A stretch of DNA of 64,000 nt, from NCBI RefSeq assembly GCF_900239935.1, contig NZ_LT965928.1, positions 1,425,407 to 1,489,406 of the forward strand, written 5' to 3'. The translations under genes were made by a program, and so were the position numbers. Of the stretch, positions 54,403-61,829 are shown one piece after another (the stretch's first letter is position 1; the number at the start of each line of letters is the position of its first letter). This DNA comes from Pseudoalteromonas carrageenovora IAM 12662 (GTDB taxonomy: Bacteria > Pseudomonadota > Gammaproteobacteria > Enterobacterales > Alteromonadaceae). The notes under the pieces are model-generated. The model made no database searches and was not told where the DNA came from. It saw only the letters and a program-made list of their open reading frames with translations.

Positions 54403-54996
54403 ATGAAGTATGTATGGCTTGGGCTGTTTTTTATTGTATTGATTTGGTCCGGAATTAACCCGAAAGATCAGTTTACTTGGCTGCTAGAAGTTATCCCCGC
54501 AATCATAGGTTTAGTGCTTATGGCAAGCAGCTATAAGCATTTTAAACTCACCCCCATTTTATACACCTTTATTTTAGCGCATTGCATTGTGCTGATGATT
54601 GGCGGGCATTACACCTACGCCGAAGTCCCTTTTTTCGATAATCTATTTGGTAGCGAGCGTAATAACTACGACAAAGTAGGGCACTTTTTTCAAGGGTTTG
54701 TACCTGCACTACTAGCACGCGAAATTTTACTGCGCAAAAAAGTAGTAAATGGTCGAGGCTGGTTAATCACCTTTGTTATTTCGGTATGTTTAGCATTTAG
54801 CGCCTTTTACGAATTAATAGAGTGGTGGGTTGCAGTGTTAAGCGGCGAAAACGCAGAAGCGTTTTTAGGCACGCAAGGTTACGTGTGGGATACCCAATCA
54901 GATATGGGACTGGCGTTATTTGGGGCTATTTGCTCATTGTTAATGCTTTCAAAAGTACACGACAAACAGCTTAAAAACGTTAAAGATTATTTATAG
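54403..54996 (+). CDS. yjdF: YjdF-type (DUF2238) inner-membrane protein
   Basis: A 197-residue protein with about six TM helices. DUF2238/YjdF signatures GGHYTYAEVPFF, NNYDKVGHFFQGFVPALLAR, FSAFYELIEWW and VWDTQSDMGLALFG are all present. The family has no established function. It is a stand-alone gene on the same strand as its neighbours, with a short gap on each side. Confidence 0.88.
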   Translation: MKYVWLGLFFIVLIWSGINPKDQFTWLLEVIPAIIGLVLMASSYKHFKLTPILYTFILAHCIVLMIGGHYTYAEVPFFDNLFGSERNNYDKVGHFFQGFVPALLAREILLRKKVVNGRGWLITFVISVCLAFSAFYELIEWWVAVLSGENAEAFLGTQGYVWDTQSDMGLALFGAICSLLMLSKVHDKQLKNVKDYL

Positions 54997-55060
54997 GCTA
55001 TAGGAACGTTAAAGACTATATAGAAACGCTTATAAAATATTAATAAAAGACTATTAACTT

Positions 55061-55504
55061 ATGACTGTAAACACTAGTGATTACTCAATCAGCACAGACA
55101 AAAGTAAACTTAACTTTAACGTTATTTATAACTTTATTGCTAATAGCTATTGGGCCAAAGGCATTCCTAAAAGCGTGATGCAATCAGCTATTGATAACTC
55201 AATGTGCTTTGGTGTTTACAGCGCTCATAACGAACAAGTTGGCTTTGCCCGAGTAGTGACCGATAAAGCAACCTTTGCCTATTTAGCCGATGTATTTATT
55301 GCCCCGCACTTGCAAGGTAATGGGCTGAGTAAGTTACTTATTAAAACAATAGTAGAGCACCCTGAGCTGCAAGGGCTCAGGCGCTTTTTATTAGCGACTT
55401 CTGATGCGCATAGTCTGTACGCGCAATATGGGTTTAAGCCAATAGACAACCCCGCACTGCTAATGCAAATAAATCCTGCCAATGTGTATGGTGATAGTAA
55501 GTAG
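55061..55504 (+). CDS. GNAT-family acetyltransferase
   Basis: A 147-residue GNAT enzyme. Acetyl-CoA site is DVFIAPHLQGNGLSKLLI (Q/R-x-x-G-x-G/A as QGNGLS), and the N-terminal part has GVYSAHNEQVGFARVVTD. The C-terminal YAQYGFKPIDNP is typical. Substrate unknown. Confidence 0.88.
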   Translation: MTVNTSDYSISTDKSKLNFNVIYNFIANSYWAKGIPKSVMQSAIDNSMCFGVYSAHNEQVGFARVVTDKATFAYLADVFIAPHLQGNGLSKLLIKTIVEHPELQGLRRFLLATSDAHSLYAQYGFKPIDNPALLMQINPANVYGDSK

Positions 55505-55612
55505 AGAGTACTTTCTAAAGTGGGGTTATTATTTTTATGATTCACTATATAGCTAATTAGTAAGCTGTTTTTTGATGTTATAAACTTTTTGGCGGTAGAT
55601 ATTAATACTCTT

Positions 55613-55951
55613 TTAAATACGATATTTTTTCTTCATTGATAGAGCATAAGAAAGTACAAATAGAGCCACCCACCAAGCAGCAAATACCCACAATCCAGGC
55701 TTAAGTTCACACCATTCTTTAATGTTAATAACACCATATATAAACAAACCTAGAGAGATGAGTGGTAAAATAAATAAGGAGTAAAAAAGATATTTAATAA
55801 AGTTTGATAGAAGTTTTTGATACAGTTTATGCTCATTATCAGAGCGAAACTCGATCATTAAAAAAATACATTGTGAAGATATAAGCAAAAGTATTACTTG
55901 TAATAAACACCAGCCTAAAGCCGCCAAAATTGCGATCCATTGCATTGTCAT
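55613..55951 (-). CDS. Small membrane protein, possible gene-cassette product
   Basis: A 112-residue protein with three hydrophobic segments (IAILAALGWCLLQVILLLI, YLFYSLFILPLISLGLFIY, GLWVFAAWWVALFVLSYAL) and a basic tail. AAGGA lies about 9 bases before the first ATG; a second ATG two codons later is also possible. No family recognised. It is oriented like the following cassette-type genes and lies just downstream of the broken DUF3465 gene. Confidence 0.6.
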   Translation of the reverse strand: MTMQWIAILAALGWCLLQVILLLISSQCIFLMIEFRSDNEHKLYQKLLSNFIKYLFYSLFILPLISLGLFIYGVINIKEWCELKPGLWVFAAWWVALFVLSYALSMKKKYRI

Positions 55952-55994
55952 TTTCGTTTTCCTTACCTTTTTACTTTAACAGATTGCTATAAAG

Positions 55995-56264
55995 CTATTG
56001 GTATATTTTACCTTTGTGTTTTAACCAACCACCAACATGATATCCGTTGGGATCTTTATGAGTCCAGTGTACTACGGCCACTTTTTTATTCCACTCATAC
56101 TCTCTATAAAATTGAACATTATCACTTTTCGAAATCAAATTAATTTTTGGGGCTAGGTCAATGTTATGTGCGATTAAAATAGTAATGCTGAACTTAATTT
56201 AAGAATAAACTTTTGATGACGCCAGCCTTTATTATCGACGTTTAATATAGGAATCTTTTCGTCA
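55995..56264 (-). pseudogene. DUF3465 protein, 5'-truncated and frameshifted
   Basis: On the minus strand two frames give contiguous pieces of a DUF3465-like protein: NVDNKGWRHQKFILKLSS, then after about base 56189 ITILIAHNIDLAPKI, EYEWNKKVAVVHWTHKDP and GYHVGGWLKHKGKIYQ before the stop at 55995. One missing base separates them. The N-terminus with the signal peptide is gone, replaced by the IS remnant. Function of the family is unknown. Confidence 0.65.
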
Positions 56265-56459
56265 ACGACTGAGCATTAACGGATGAATATCAAGCGTCTT
56301 AGCAACCTCCTTTATCAAGACATCGTCTCGTAAGCTTAGTTCGACTGCTTTGATTTTGAAATTAACTGGGTAAAACCGTGTCTTTCTAGCTTGAGTATAT
56401 CTAGGCATTTTAGTCTCCTCATAGTGATGAGGAGGTGTCCACTAAAACGGGTGAGGAGC
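56262..56459 (-). mobile_element. IS3-family insertion-sequence remnant (left end and orfA start)
   Basis: On the minus strand the segment begins with the end-like TGCTCCTCACCCGTTTTAGT followed by GGACA, then a leader with GAGGAG. An orfA N-terminus (start 56408) follows, reading RKTRFYPVNFKIKAVELSL and DVLIKEVAKTLDIHPLMLSR, the HTH of IS3-type transposases. A TGA (56262-56264) then replaces the Trp that normally follows SR. The rest of the element is missing and the sequence runs straight into DUF3465 coding sequence. Confidence 0.75.
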
Positions 56460-56498
56460 ATTTTCCGTTTAATGTTCTTGTTATATGCAATTAAGCAC

Positions 56499-56717
56499 CT
56501 AAACATTAGATGCATTATTATTTGAAACATCATTTTTAAGTGCCAAAACTGCGACAAAGATTAGACCTAATGGCGGCATAAATGACAGTAAAAAACCAAT
56601 GAAGGTTGTTGGTTTAACATTTTGGGTTTTACGTTTACCGAGATAATAACTTAAGCCAGTAATTACGATCATTGATATGAAAATAAATTGGCCGAGAATT
56701 GTTGCATTGATATCCAT
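56499..56717 (-). CDS. Small two-TM protein in an integron-type cassette
   Basis: A 72-residue protein from the ATG at 56717, preferred because AGGAG lies 6-8 bases upstream. Two TM helices (ATILGQFIFISMIVITGLSY and FIGFLLSFMPPLGLIFVAVL) flank a basic loop. The start lies 21 bases inside the end of the attC-like site at 56738-56804, and a second half-site (ATAACAAGAACATTAAAC on the minus strand) follows the stop codon. That is how a gene cassette is laid out. Function unknown. Confidence 0.65.
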   Translation of the reverse strand: MDINATILGQFIFISMIVITGLSYYLGKRKTQNVKPTTFIGFLLSFMPPLGLIFVAVLALKNDVSNNNASNV

Positions 56718-56737
56718 ACGAAACTCCTTTTTTGCAT

Positions 56738-56804
56738 ATAACGTTCCCATAAACCAGACGCAAAAAAGCGCCGCTTTTTTGCGTCTGGTTTATGGGCTTG
56801 TTAT
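56738..56804 (-). repeat. attC-like recombination site (integron cassette site)
   Basis: Read on the minus strand: ATAACAAG, then CCCATAAACCAGACGC and its inverted partner GCGTCTGGTTTATGGG, then AACGTTAT. AAC and GTT pair at the ends, AAG and AAC form an unpaired spacer, and a long stem follows, which is the attC plan. The 67-bp length is normal. The stem is nearly perfect with no obvious extrahelical bases, so strand selection is less clear than in model sites. No integrase gene is in the window. Confidence 0.65.
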
Positions 56805-57181
56805 GTGTGAACATCAAAGCAGAGTTCCCCACCGATTATATTTACCAATCCAAAATCACCTGATAGATCAAAACCATTTTCTGTTTGGCAGAGTGTATCT
56901 ATATTGCCATAATCCGTTGAGCCATCAGGGTCTGTGGTTGAAGGCGTTGATTCCATAGACTTTAAGCCATTTATACACTGTAAATTTACAAACTTTAGTA
57001 TGGCTTTTCGATAACAAGTGCACTCATCATCCTTGGGCTTGGAATAGTGATCGGATTCAGGCCAGATACTTGCTTCTAGCACAAAACAAAGTTGATCACG
57101 TTCATGCTCCCAACTCAGAACGAACGAATCATTAAGGTCAATACCTTTGAATAGATTTATTTGAGTCCAGTCCATAATCAT
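56801..57181 (-). CDS. Cassette-type hypothetical protein
   Basis: A 126-residue acidic soluble protein beginning MIMDWTQINLFKGIDLNDS. It has WEHERDQLCFVLEASIWPES and C-terminal GDFGLVNIIGGELCFDV, a beta-rich domain that I have seen as a recurrent hypothetical protein in Vibrio/Shewanella-type cassettes, though I have no function for it. The stop codon lies within the end of the attC-like site, as expected for a cassette gene. Codon use is similar to its neighbours. Confidence 0.65.
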   Translation of the reverse strand: MIMDWTQINLFKGIDLNDSFVLSWEHERDQLCFVLEASIWPESDHYSKPKDDECTCYRKAILKFVNLQCINGLKSMESTPSTTDPDGSTDYGNIDTLCQTENGFDLSGDFGLVNIIGGELCFDVHT

Positions 57182-57203
57182 TTACACATAACAACTTTAT
57201 CAA

Positions 57204-57346
57204 AGGACACTTTCCTCTTTTTATGAGCAAAGTATGTCCTCTTTATTATTTTTAATATAAATAACAAATACTGTAACACACTGCGAGTATTAAACTTTAA
57301 GTCGGGGTGTTCTTTTTATAACAGGCTGAAAAGAGGAAAGTGTCCT
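57204..57346. repeat. 18-bp perfect inverted repeat flanking 107 bp
   Basis: AGGACACTTTCCTCTTTT (57204-57221) is exactly inverted at 57329-57346. Just left of it, CACATAACAAC (57184-57194) resembles the end of an attC-like site. It could be a degenerate second cassette site or a small mobile element. No gene is visible from 57182 to 57612. Confidence 0.5.
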
Positions 57347-57612
57347 CATTTTCTGACTTAGGAGGAAAAACGCCATCGCTTTAGTAAATGTAGCAACTAA
57401 ATTTTTAAAAATGAAAAACCAAAACACTTTTTAAAATCATTGAATATTCATTAAAAACGGTGGCGATAACGTAAGTAACGGCCTCAAGTACACTTTTTTG
57501 TATAAGCTTATTATAAAAGGTGATTTTTGGCTGGTGGAGGCTTTAAAACAAAAGGTGATGAATTATTTACTAAACGCGTCTTCCTTCATTTTAAACAGGG
57601 CAGACACGATGT

Positions 57613-57778
57613 TTATACCAATCGACTTAAATATTTAGCCTTTCTGACGTGCTAAATAAAGCGTTAACGGCGTTATAAATTTTTCATGTAGAACAGCTAT
57701 ATGTCGAAATTTATGCCTTGTTATCACTTTATTTATCCGTCGCTATAAATGTCTAATAACTTAACACGATTGGTATTA
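57613..57778. repeat. MITE-like repeat family B, complete copy
   Basis: Ends TATACCAATCGACTTAAATA and, inverted, AATACCAATCGTGTTAAGTT, with internal TAGAACAGCTATATGTC. Partial copies lie at 2588-2697 and 53432-53518. About 166 bp, no coding capacity. Its right end contains the stop codon of the next gene. Confidence 0.7.
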
Positions 57779-57955
57779 TTTGGATTTTTTAGCCTCTAGA
57801 ACTTCTATTTCACTCCAGGTTTTTTCGGCTTCTGCGCTTAACATGGCGTAACTTTTAATATCGCCTTTGCGCTGTGCCTGCATACCTTGTTCTAATTTTG
57901 CGTCGTACTCTTTACGTAACTTTTTTGTTGGATCTGATTTGAATATTGAAAACAT
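57776..57955 (-). CDS. DUF6435 (Lacal_2735-like) small protein
   Basis: A 59-residue helical protein that begins MFSIFKSDPTKKLRKEYDAK and ends in SEIEVLEAKKSK, matching the small cytosolic DUF6435 family. It is short and highly charged, with no signal peptide or TM helix. The TAA stop falls within the terminal repeat of the MITE-like element. The ATG at 57955 is the natural start because it begins the conserved MFSIFK, although only a modest AGAG-like ribosome site is seen upstream. Function unknown. Confidence 0.75.
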   Translation of the reverse strand: MFSIFKSDPTKKLRKEYDAKLEQGMQAQRKGDIKSYAMLSAEAEKTWSEIEVLEAKKSK

Positions 57956-58093
57956 GGTGACTCTCTTAAATTTACAGTAATTATAGCTTTATCGTACGCT
58001 ACAAAGAGATAAATAGTTCTTTTAGTGACAAGGCGTTTACCTTATTAAATAAGGCAAACGCTGTATTCATTATACTTTGATGATTTAAGGGGT

Positions 58094-59269
58094 TTACGTT
58101 TGCGGCTCTAGGCGTTTAATACCTTGGCCATCTATGCCTAAATAAATAAAACCATCACTGCCTTGCGCTAAACTGCGTACTCTGCCTATACCATCGAGTA
58201 TTTTATGTTGCTTAACAACCTTGCCCTTTGAGAGTTCTAGTGCGCTAATAAAAGAAAACTTCATAGATGCGAGTAATAGCTTACCCTTCAGCTTTGGGTA
58301 TTTATCACTCGTTACATACAACATATCGGAGGGAGCAATAGAAGGAGTCCAGTGTAATACGGGGGATTGCATGCCGTCTTTTTCTTTAAGGTCTGTAAAC
58401 TTGGTGCCGCTGTAATTAACGCCATAACTTACAACAGGCCACCCGTAGTTAGCGCCTTTTTTTATTATATTAAGCTCATCGCCGCCACGAGGGCCGTGTT
58501 CATGAGACCATAAAATATTATTTTGTTTATCAAACCACATGCCTTGTGGATTACGGTGCCCGTAGGACCAAACTGCATGCTTTGCATTTTTTTGTTTAAC
58601 AAACGGATTATCTTTAGGAATACGGCCATCAGCGTGTAAGCGATATACTTTACCGCCATCACGGGTTAGATCTTGCGGGTTTATAGTGCGCGAGCCGCGA
58701 TCGCCAATTGAAAAATAAACATAACCTTCATCATCAAACACAATACGGCTGCCATAGTGTTGGCCTTTGGTGCTGTTGTGTTCGCCTTTATATAGCAATT
58801 GCTGATCAGATAACTGGGTATGATCATCATTTAGCTTAGCGCGCATAAGGGCGGTGTTACTTCCACTTCCAGTGCCCTCACTGCTTGAGTAACTAAAGTA
58901 CAGCCAGTGATTTTGCTTATTGTCGGTGTGCAGTGATAAATCAAGCAATCCACCTTGGCCATTTGCATCTATTTTAGGTAGCCCAGACACTTTAGTTAAT
59001 GTAGTGGTATTTTTAGGCAATAAAAATAATGTACCACTGCGTTCAGATATTAATAAGTCACCATTTGCTAAAGGTTCAATAGCCCAAGGTATAACCACAC
59101 CTTCTGCTGCTGTTACTACGTTAACGTTAAGCGCTAAACCATCGAGCTGTTTGTGGTTTTTTATATAGTCATTATTAGCATTTACAGGTGTAGACATACC
59201 AAGCATTGCAACAGTTAAGCCCGCAATTATTAGTTTAGGGAGTGTGTTATGTGGTACTGAGTTGATCAT
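58094..59269 (-). CDS. PQQ-dependent sugar dehydrogenase-like (YliI/GdhB fold)
   Basis: I start it at 59269 (MINSVPHNTLPKLIIAGLTV) because GGAAG is 6 bases upstream and a signal peptide follows; the longer frame begins without one. The six-bladed propeller shows PWAIEPLANGDLLISERSG, DNKQNHWLYFSYS, GSRIVFDDEGYVYFSIGDRG, WSYGHRNPQGMWFD and HGPRGGDELNII, the PQQ and Ca2+-contact segments of soluble glucose/aldose dehydrogenases. It would oxidise sugars in the periplasm. It is divergent from desC. Confidence 0.88.
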   Translation of the reverse strand: MINSVPHNTLPKLIIAGLTVAMLGMSTPVNANNDYIKNHKQLDGLALNVNVVTAAEGVVIPWAIEPLANGDLLISERSGTLFLLPKNTTTLTKVSGLPKIDANGQGGLLDLSLHTDNKQNHWLYFSYSSSEGTGSGSNTALMRAKLNDDHTQLSDQQLLYKGEHNSTKGQHYGSRIVFDDEGYVYFSIGDRGSRTINPQDLTRDGGKVYRLHADGRIPKDNPFVKQKNAKHAVWSYGHRNPQGMWFDKQNNILWSHEHGPRGGDELNIIKKGANYGWPVVSYGVNYSGTKFTDLKEKDGMQSPVLHWTPSIAPSDMLYVTSDKYPKLKGKLLLASMKFSFISALELSKGKVVKQHKILDGIGRVRSLAQGSDGFIYLGIDGQGIKRLEPQT

Positions 59270-59459
59270 AATGGCTTCCAAAATTAATCCAATCTTACAT
59301 AACCTTAGCATGGCATAAATAATTTTGTTAAGCGTTGAGTTGAACGAAAAATACACATTTATTTTTTAATAAAATGTCATTAACCACAAATCTGTTTTAT
59401 CAATTAACGCTAAGTAAAGTTGAATATTTACTCTAATACGGTTGAAATTAATATTTTTG

Positions 59460-59477
59460 AGCGTACACTTGTGCGCT
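59460..59477. promoter_or_regulatory. DesT/FabR-like operator, distal copy
   Basis: AGCGTACACTTGTGCGCT, an 18-bp imperfect palindrome of the AGCGTACA-N2-TGTACGCT type bound by FabR and DesT repressors of unsaturated fatty acid genes. Confidence 0.7.
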
Positions 59478-59485
59478 GAAGTTTG

Positions 59486-59503
59486 AGCGTACACGTGTAC
59501 GGT
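59486..59503. promoter_or_regulatory. DesT/FabR-like operator, proximal copy
   Basis: AGCGTACACGTGTACGGT, with GTACACGTGTAC as a perfect core, 32 bases before the desC start codon and 26 bases after the start of the distal copy. Two tandem sites suggest tight control of the desCB operon. Confidence 0.75.
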
Positions 59504-59535
59504 CAAAGTAATTTAGTTTAAGTAGAGATTTATCC

Positions 59536-60582
59536 ATGATGATGACTCAGGTATTAAACCAATTTTCTAAATGGTTTTTACACCATCAAAGTTTTGCAGG
59601 TTACATAGAGCCAATTATGCAAACTTTTAAACCAGCATGGCGCGCTAATTTATTCAGGGCGCAGGTTGCTGAAATAAATGAATTAAATGGCAGTTTTTTA
59701 AGTGTATTACTTAAACCAAGTAAACATTGGCAGGCACATACTGCTGGGCAACATATTAGTTTAACCGTAGAAATTAATGGCCGTTTACTCACGCGGGTAT
59801 TTACGCTTGCCTCAAGCCCCGAGCAATTTAAAACAACGGGGTTGGTGCGTTTATTAATTAAAACTAATGAGCAAGGGCGTTTTACACGCCTTTTAAGCGG
59901 TGCTTTACGAGTGGGTGAGTGGTGCAATATTTCGGCGCCAACTGGTGAGTTTGTTTATAAAAACACGCAAAAAGCTGCGACTTTTATTGCAGGTGGCTCA
60001 GGTATTACTCCAATGTTTGCCATGCTTAGTGAGCATTTAAATACTACGTCTCAAAAAGTGTCGTTAATATATTTTGCTAAAGCCACAGAGTATCAATGTG
60101 TCGATGAGCTAAATAAACTTGCTGGGGATTTTTCGCACTTTTCTTTTTTACTGTTAACACGTGAACAGTCGGGTGATATTACTCGCAACATTAATGTTTG
60201 GGAAAACCCAGATATATACTGTTGTGGGCCAGCGGGCTTTATGCAAACGGTGAGTGATTTTGCTATAAAGCACGATTTAAATTACTACCAAGAGGCATTT
60301 GGTTTAGCACTGCCAAGCTTAAATGACGACAGCCAATTTAATGTGCAGGTTAATAGCAGCGGCTATGTAGTAAGCGCCAATAATGCCTTATTGCCTCAGT
60401 TTGAAGCAAAACAATTACCGGTTAAACGCGGTTGCGGTATTGGTATTTGCCATCAATGCCAATGTATTAAAAAATCAGGCGTGGTGCGCAATTTAAAAAC
60501 AGGTGAACTGAGTGATAACGGCGAGCAATTAATTCAACTTTGTGTAAGCCAACCTGTTAGCGATTTGGAGTTACAATTATGA
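59536..60582 (+). CDS. desC: Ferredoxin reductase-like electron donor to the desaturase (DesC)
   Basis: A 348-residue protein. An N-terminal helical stretch precedes the FAD-binding barrel with TRVFTLASSPEQ. The NAD(P)H domain has FIAGGSGITPMFAML and CCGPAGFMQ, and the C-terminal plant-type [2Fe-2S] domain has RGCGIGICHQCQC and a distal Cys in QLCVSQP. It passes electrons from NAD(P)H to the desaturase. Its ATGA overlap with the desaturase gene shows translational coupling, as in P. aeruginosa desCB. Three ATGs in a row leave the exact start open. Confidence 0.9.
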   Translation: MMMTQVLNQFSKWFLHHQSFAGYIEPIMQTFKPAWRANLFRAQVAEINELNGSFLSVLLKPSKHWQAHTAGQHISLTVEINGRLLTRVFTLASSPEQFKTTGLVRLLIKTNEQGRFTRLLSGALRVGEWCNISAPTGEFVYKNTQKAATFIAGGSGITPMFAMLSEHLNTTSQKVSLIYFAKATEYQCVDELNKLAGDFSHFSFLLLTREQSGDITRNINVWENPDIYCCGPAGFMQTVSDFAIKHDLNYYQEAFGLALPSLNDDSQFNVQVNSSGYVVSANNALLPQFEAKQLPVKRGCGIGICHQCQCIKKSGVVRNLKTGELSDNGEQLIQLCVSQPVSDLELQL

Positions 60583-61631
60583 AAAATATAAACTTTGATC
60601 AGCTTGCAAGCGATTTAGATACCATAAAAATGGATACGCTTGGCAAAGTAGGGCAACAAGATGCTGATTACATTCGCGCTGTTGTACGCAAACAGCGAGT
60701 GTGTGAATGGAGCGGGCGAATTTTGCTTATGCTTGGTTTTATTCAGCCATTACTGTGGGTTGCTGGTGTACTGTTATTAGCGCTAGCTAAAATTTTAGAC
60801 AATATGGAAATTGGCCATAACGTTATGCACGGCCAATACGATTGGATGAACGACAAACAGCTTAACTCACAACATTTTGAGTGGGACATAGCGTGTGATG
60901 GGCAAAGCTGGCACCGCGTACATAACTTTGAGCATCATACGTATACTAATATTATTGGTAAAGACAGAGACTTTGGTTATGGGTTATTACGCTTAAGTGA
61001 TGACTTTAAATGGCGCTTTAAAAATGTATGGCAGTTTTTTACGTATATTAATTTAAGTGTGCTCTTTCAGTGGGGGGTGTCGTATCACGAGCTGGCAGCT
61101 GAACGCGTGTTTATTGGTAAAAAGAAGGAAAACCGTGAAGGGGGTGTATCGCACGCTACTTTAAAACAACGTTTTTTTAGTAAGGGCGCCCGCCAGTTAA
61201 TTAAAGATTATGCGATCTTCCCATTACTTGCAGGGCCTTTATTTTTATGGGTGTTAGCGGGTAATTTAGTGGCAAACTTAATTCGTAATTTATGGACATC
61301 AACCATAATATTTTGTGGGCACTTTACCGAAGAGACCGAAACCTTTAAAGAAGAAGACTGCGTAAACGAAACCCAAGGGCAGTGGTATTATCGCCAAGTA
61401 TTGGGCTCGTCTAATATTAAAGGGCCGCATTGGTTTCATGTTTTAACTGGGCATTTGAGCTGTCAAATTGAGCATCATTTATTTCCTGATATGCCATCGT
61501 CGCGCTATCAAGAAGTGGCACCACAAGTACAAGCTGTTATGCAAAAGCACGGTATTGATTATCATACAGGTGGCTTTTTTAAACAGTACAGCTCGGTATT
61601 AAAACGTATTATTAGATACTCGTTCAAATAA
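60579..61631 (+). CDS. desB: Membrane acyl-CoA delta-9 fatty acid desaturase (DesB-like)
   Basis: A 350-residue inner-membrane di-iron enzyme. The three histidine boxes are GHNVMHGQYDW, VHNFEHHTYTN and QIEHHLFPD, and hydrophobic segments lie between them. It introduces a double bond into saturated acyl chains under aerobic conditions to adjust membrane fluidity. It lies downstream of the reductase in one operon and ends at a strong terminator. Confidence 0.92.
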   Translation: MKNINFDQLASDLDTIKMDTLGKVGQQDADYIRAVVRKQRVCEWSGRILLMLGFIQPLLWVAGVLLLALAKILDNMEIGHNVMHGQYDWMNDKQLNSQHFEWDIACDGQSWHRVHNFEHHTYTNIIGKDRDFGYGLLRLSDDFKWRFKNVWQFFTYINLSVLFQWGVSYHELAAERVFIGKKKENREGGVSHATLKQRFFSKGARQLIKDYAIFPLLAGPLFLWVLAGNLVANLIRNLWTSTIIFCGHFTEETETFKEEDCVNETQGQWYYRQVLGSSNIKGPHWFHVLTGHLSCQIEHHLFPDMPSSRYQEVAPQVQAVMQKHGIDYHTGGFFKQYSSVLKRIIRYSFK

Positions 61632-61644
61632 ATAATACGCTCTT

Positions 61645-61683
61645 AAAAAGCCGATTAATAAGCATATATTAATCGGCTTTTTT
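61645..61683 (+). terminator. Intrinsic terminator of the desCB operon
   Basis: A 16-bp stem (AAAAAGCCGATTAATA / TATTAATCGGCTTTTT) with a six-base loop and further T residues. Confidence 0.88.
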
Positions 61684-61829
61684 GTATGCGCTTCGCAATG
61701 TGTTTAATTTATAAACAGCACTTGCAAAAAATTCTTTTGGTTAATTAAAAAAGCCTTACTTTAGCTATGGTTAAATGATGTGTGAATGTCATACAATGGA
61801 GAAAAATAGACCACACAAGAGAGATTAAA

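Noticed and set aside
56336..56557. 73-codon minus-strand reading frame
   Set aside because: It starts inside the cassette gene and crosses the IS end in a different frame from the recognisable orfA fragment.
57525..57610. Possible remnant coding stretch before repeat B (frames with about 30 open codons)
   Set aside because: Two frames are equally open, neither has a start, ribosome site or recognisable domain.
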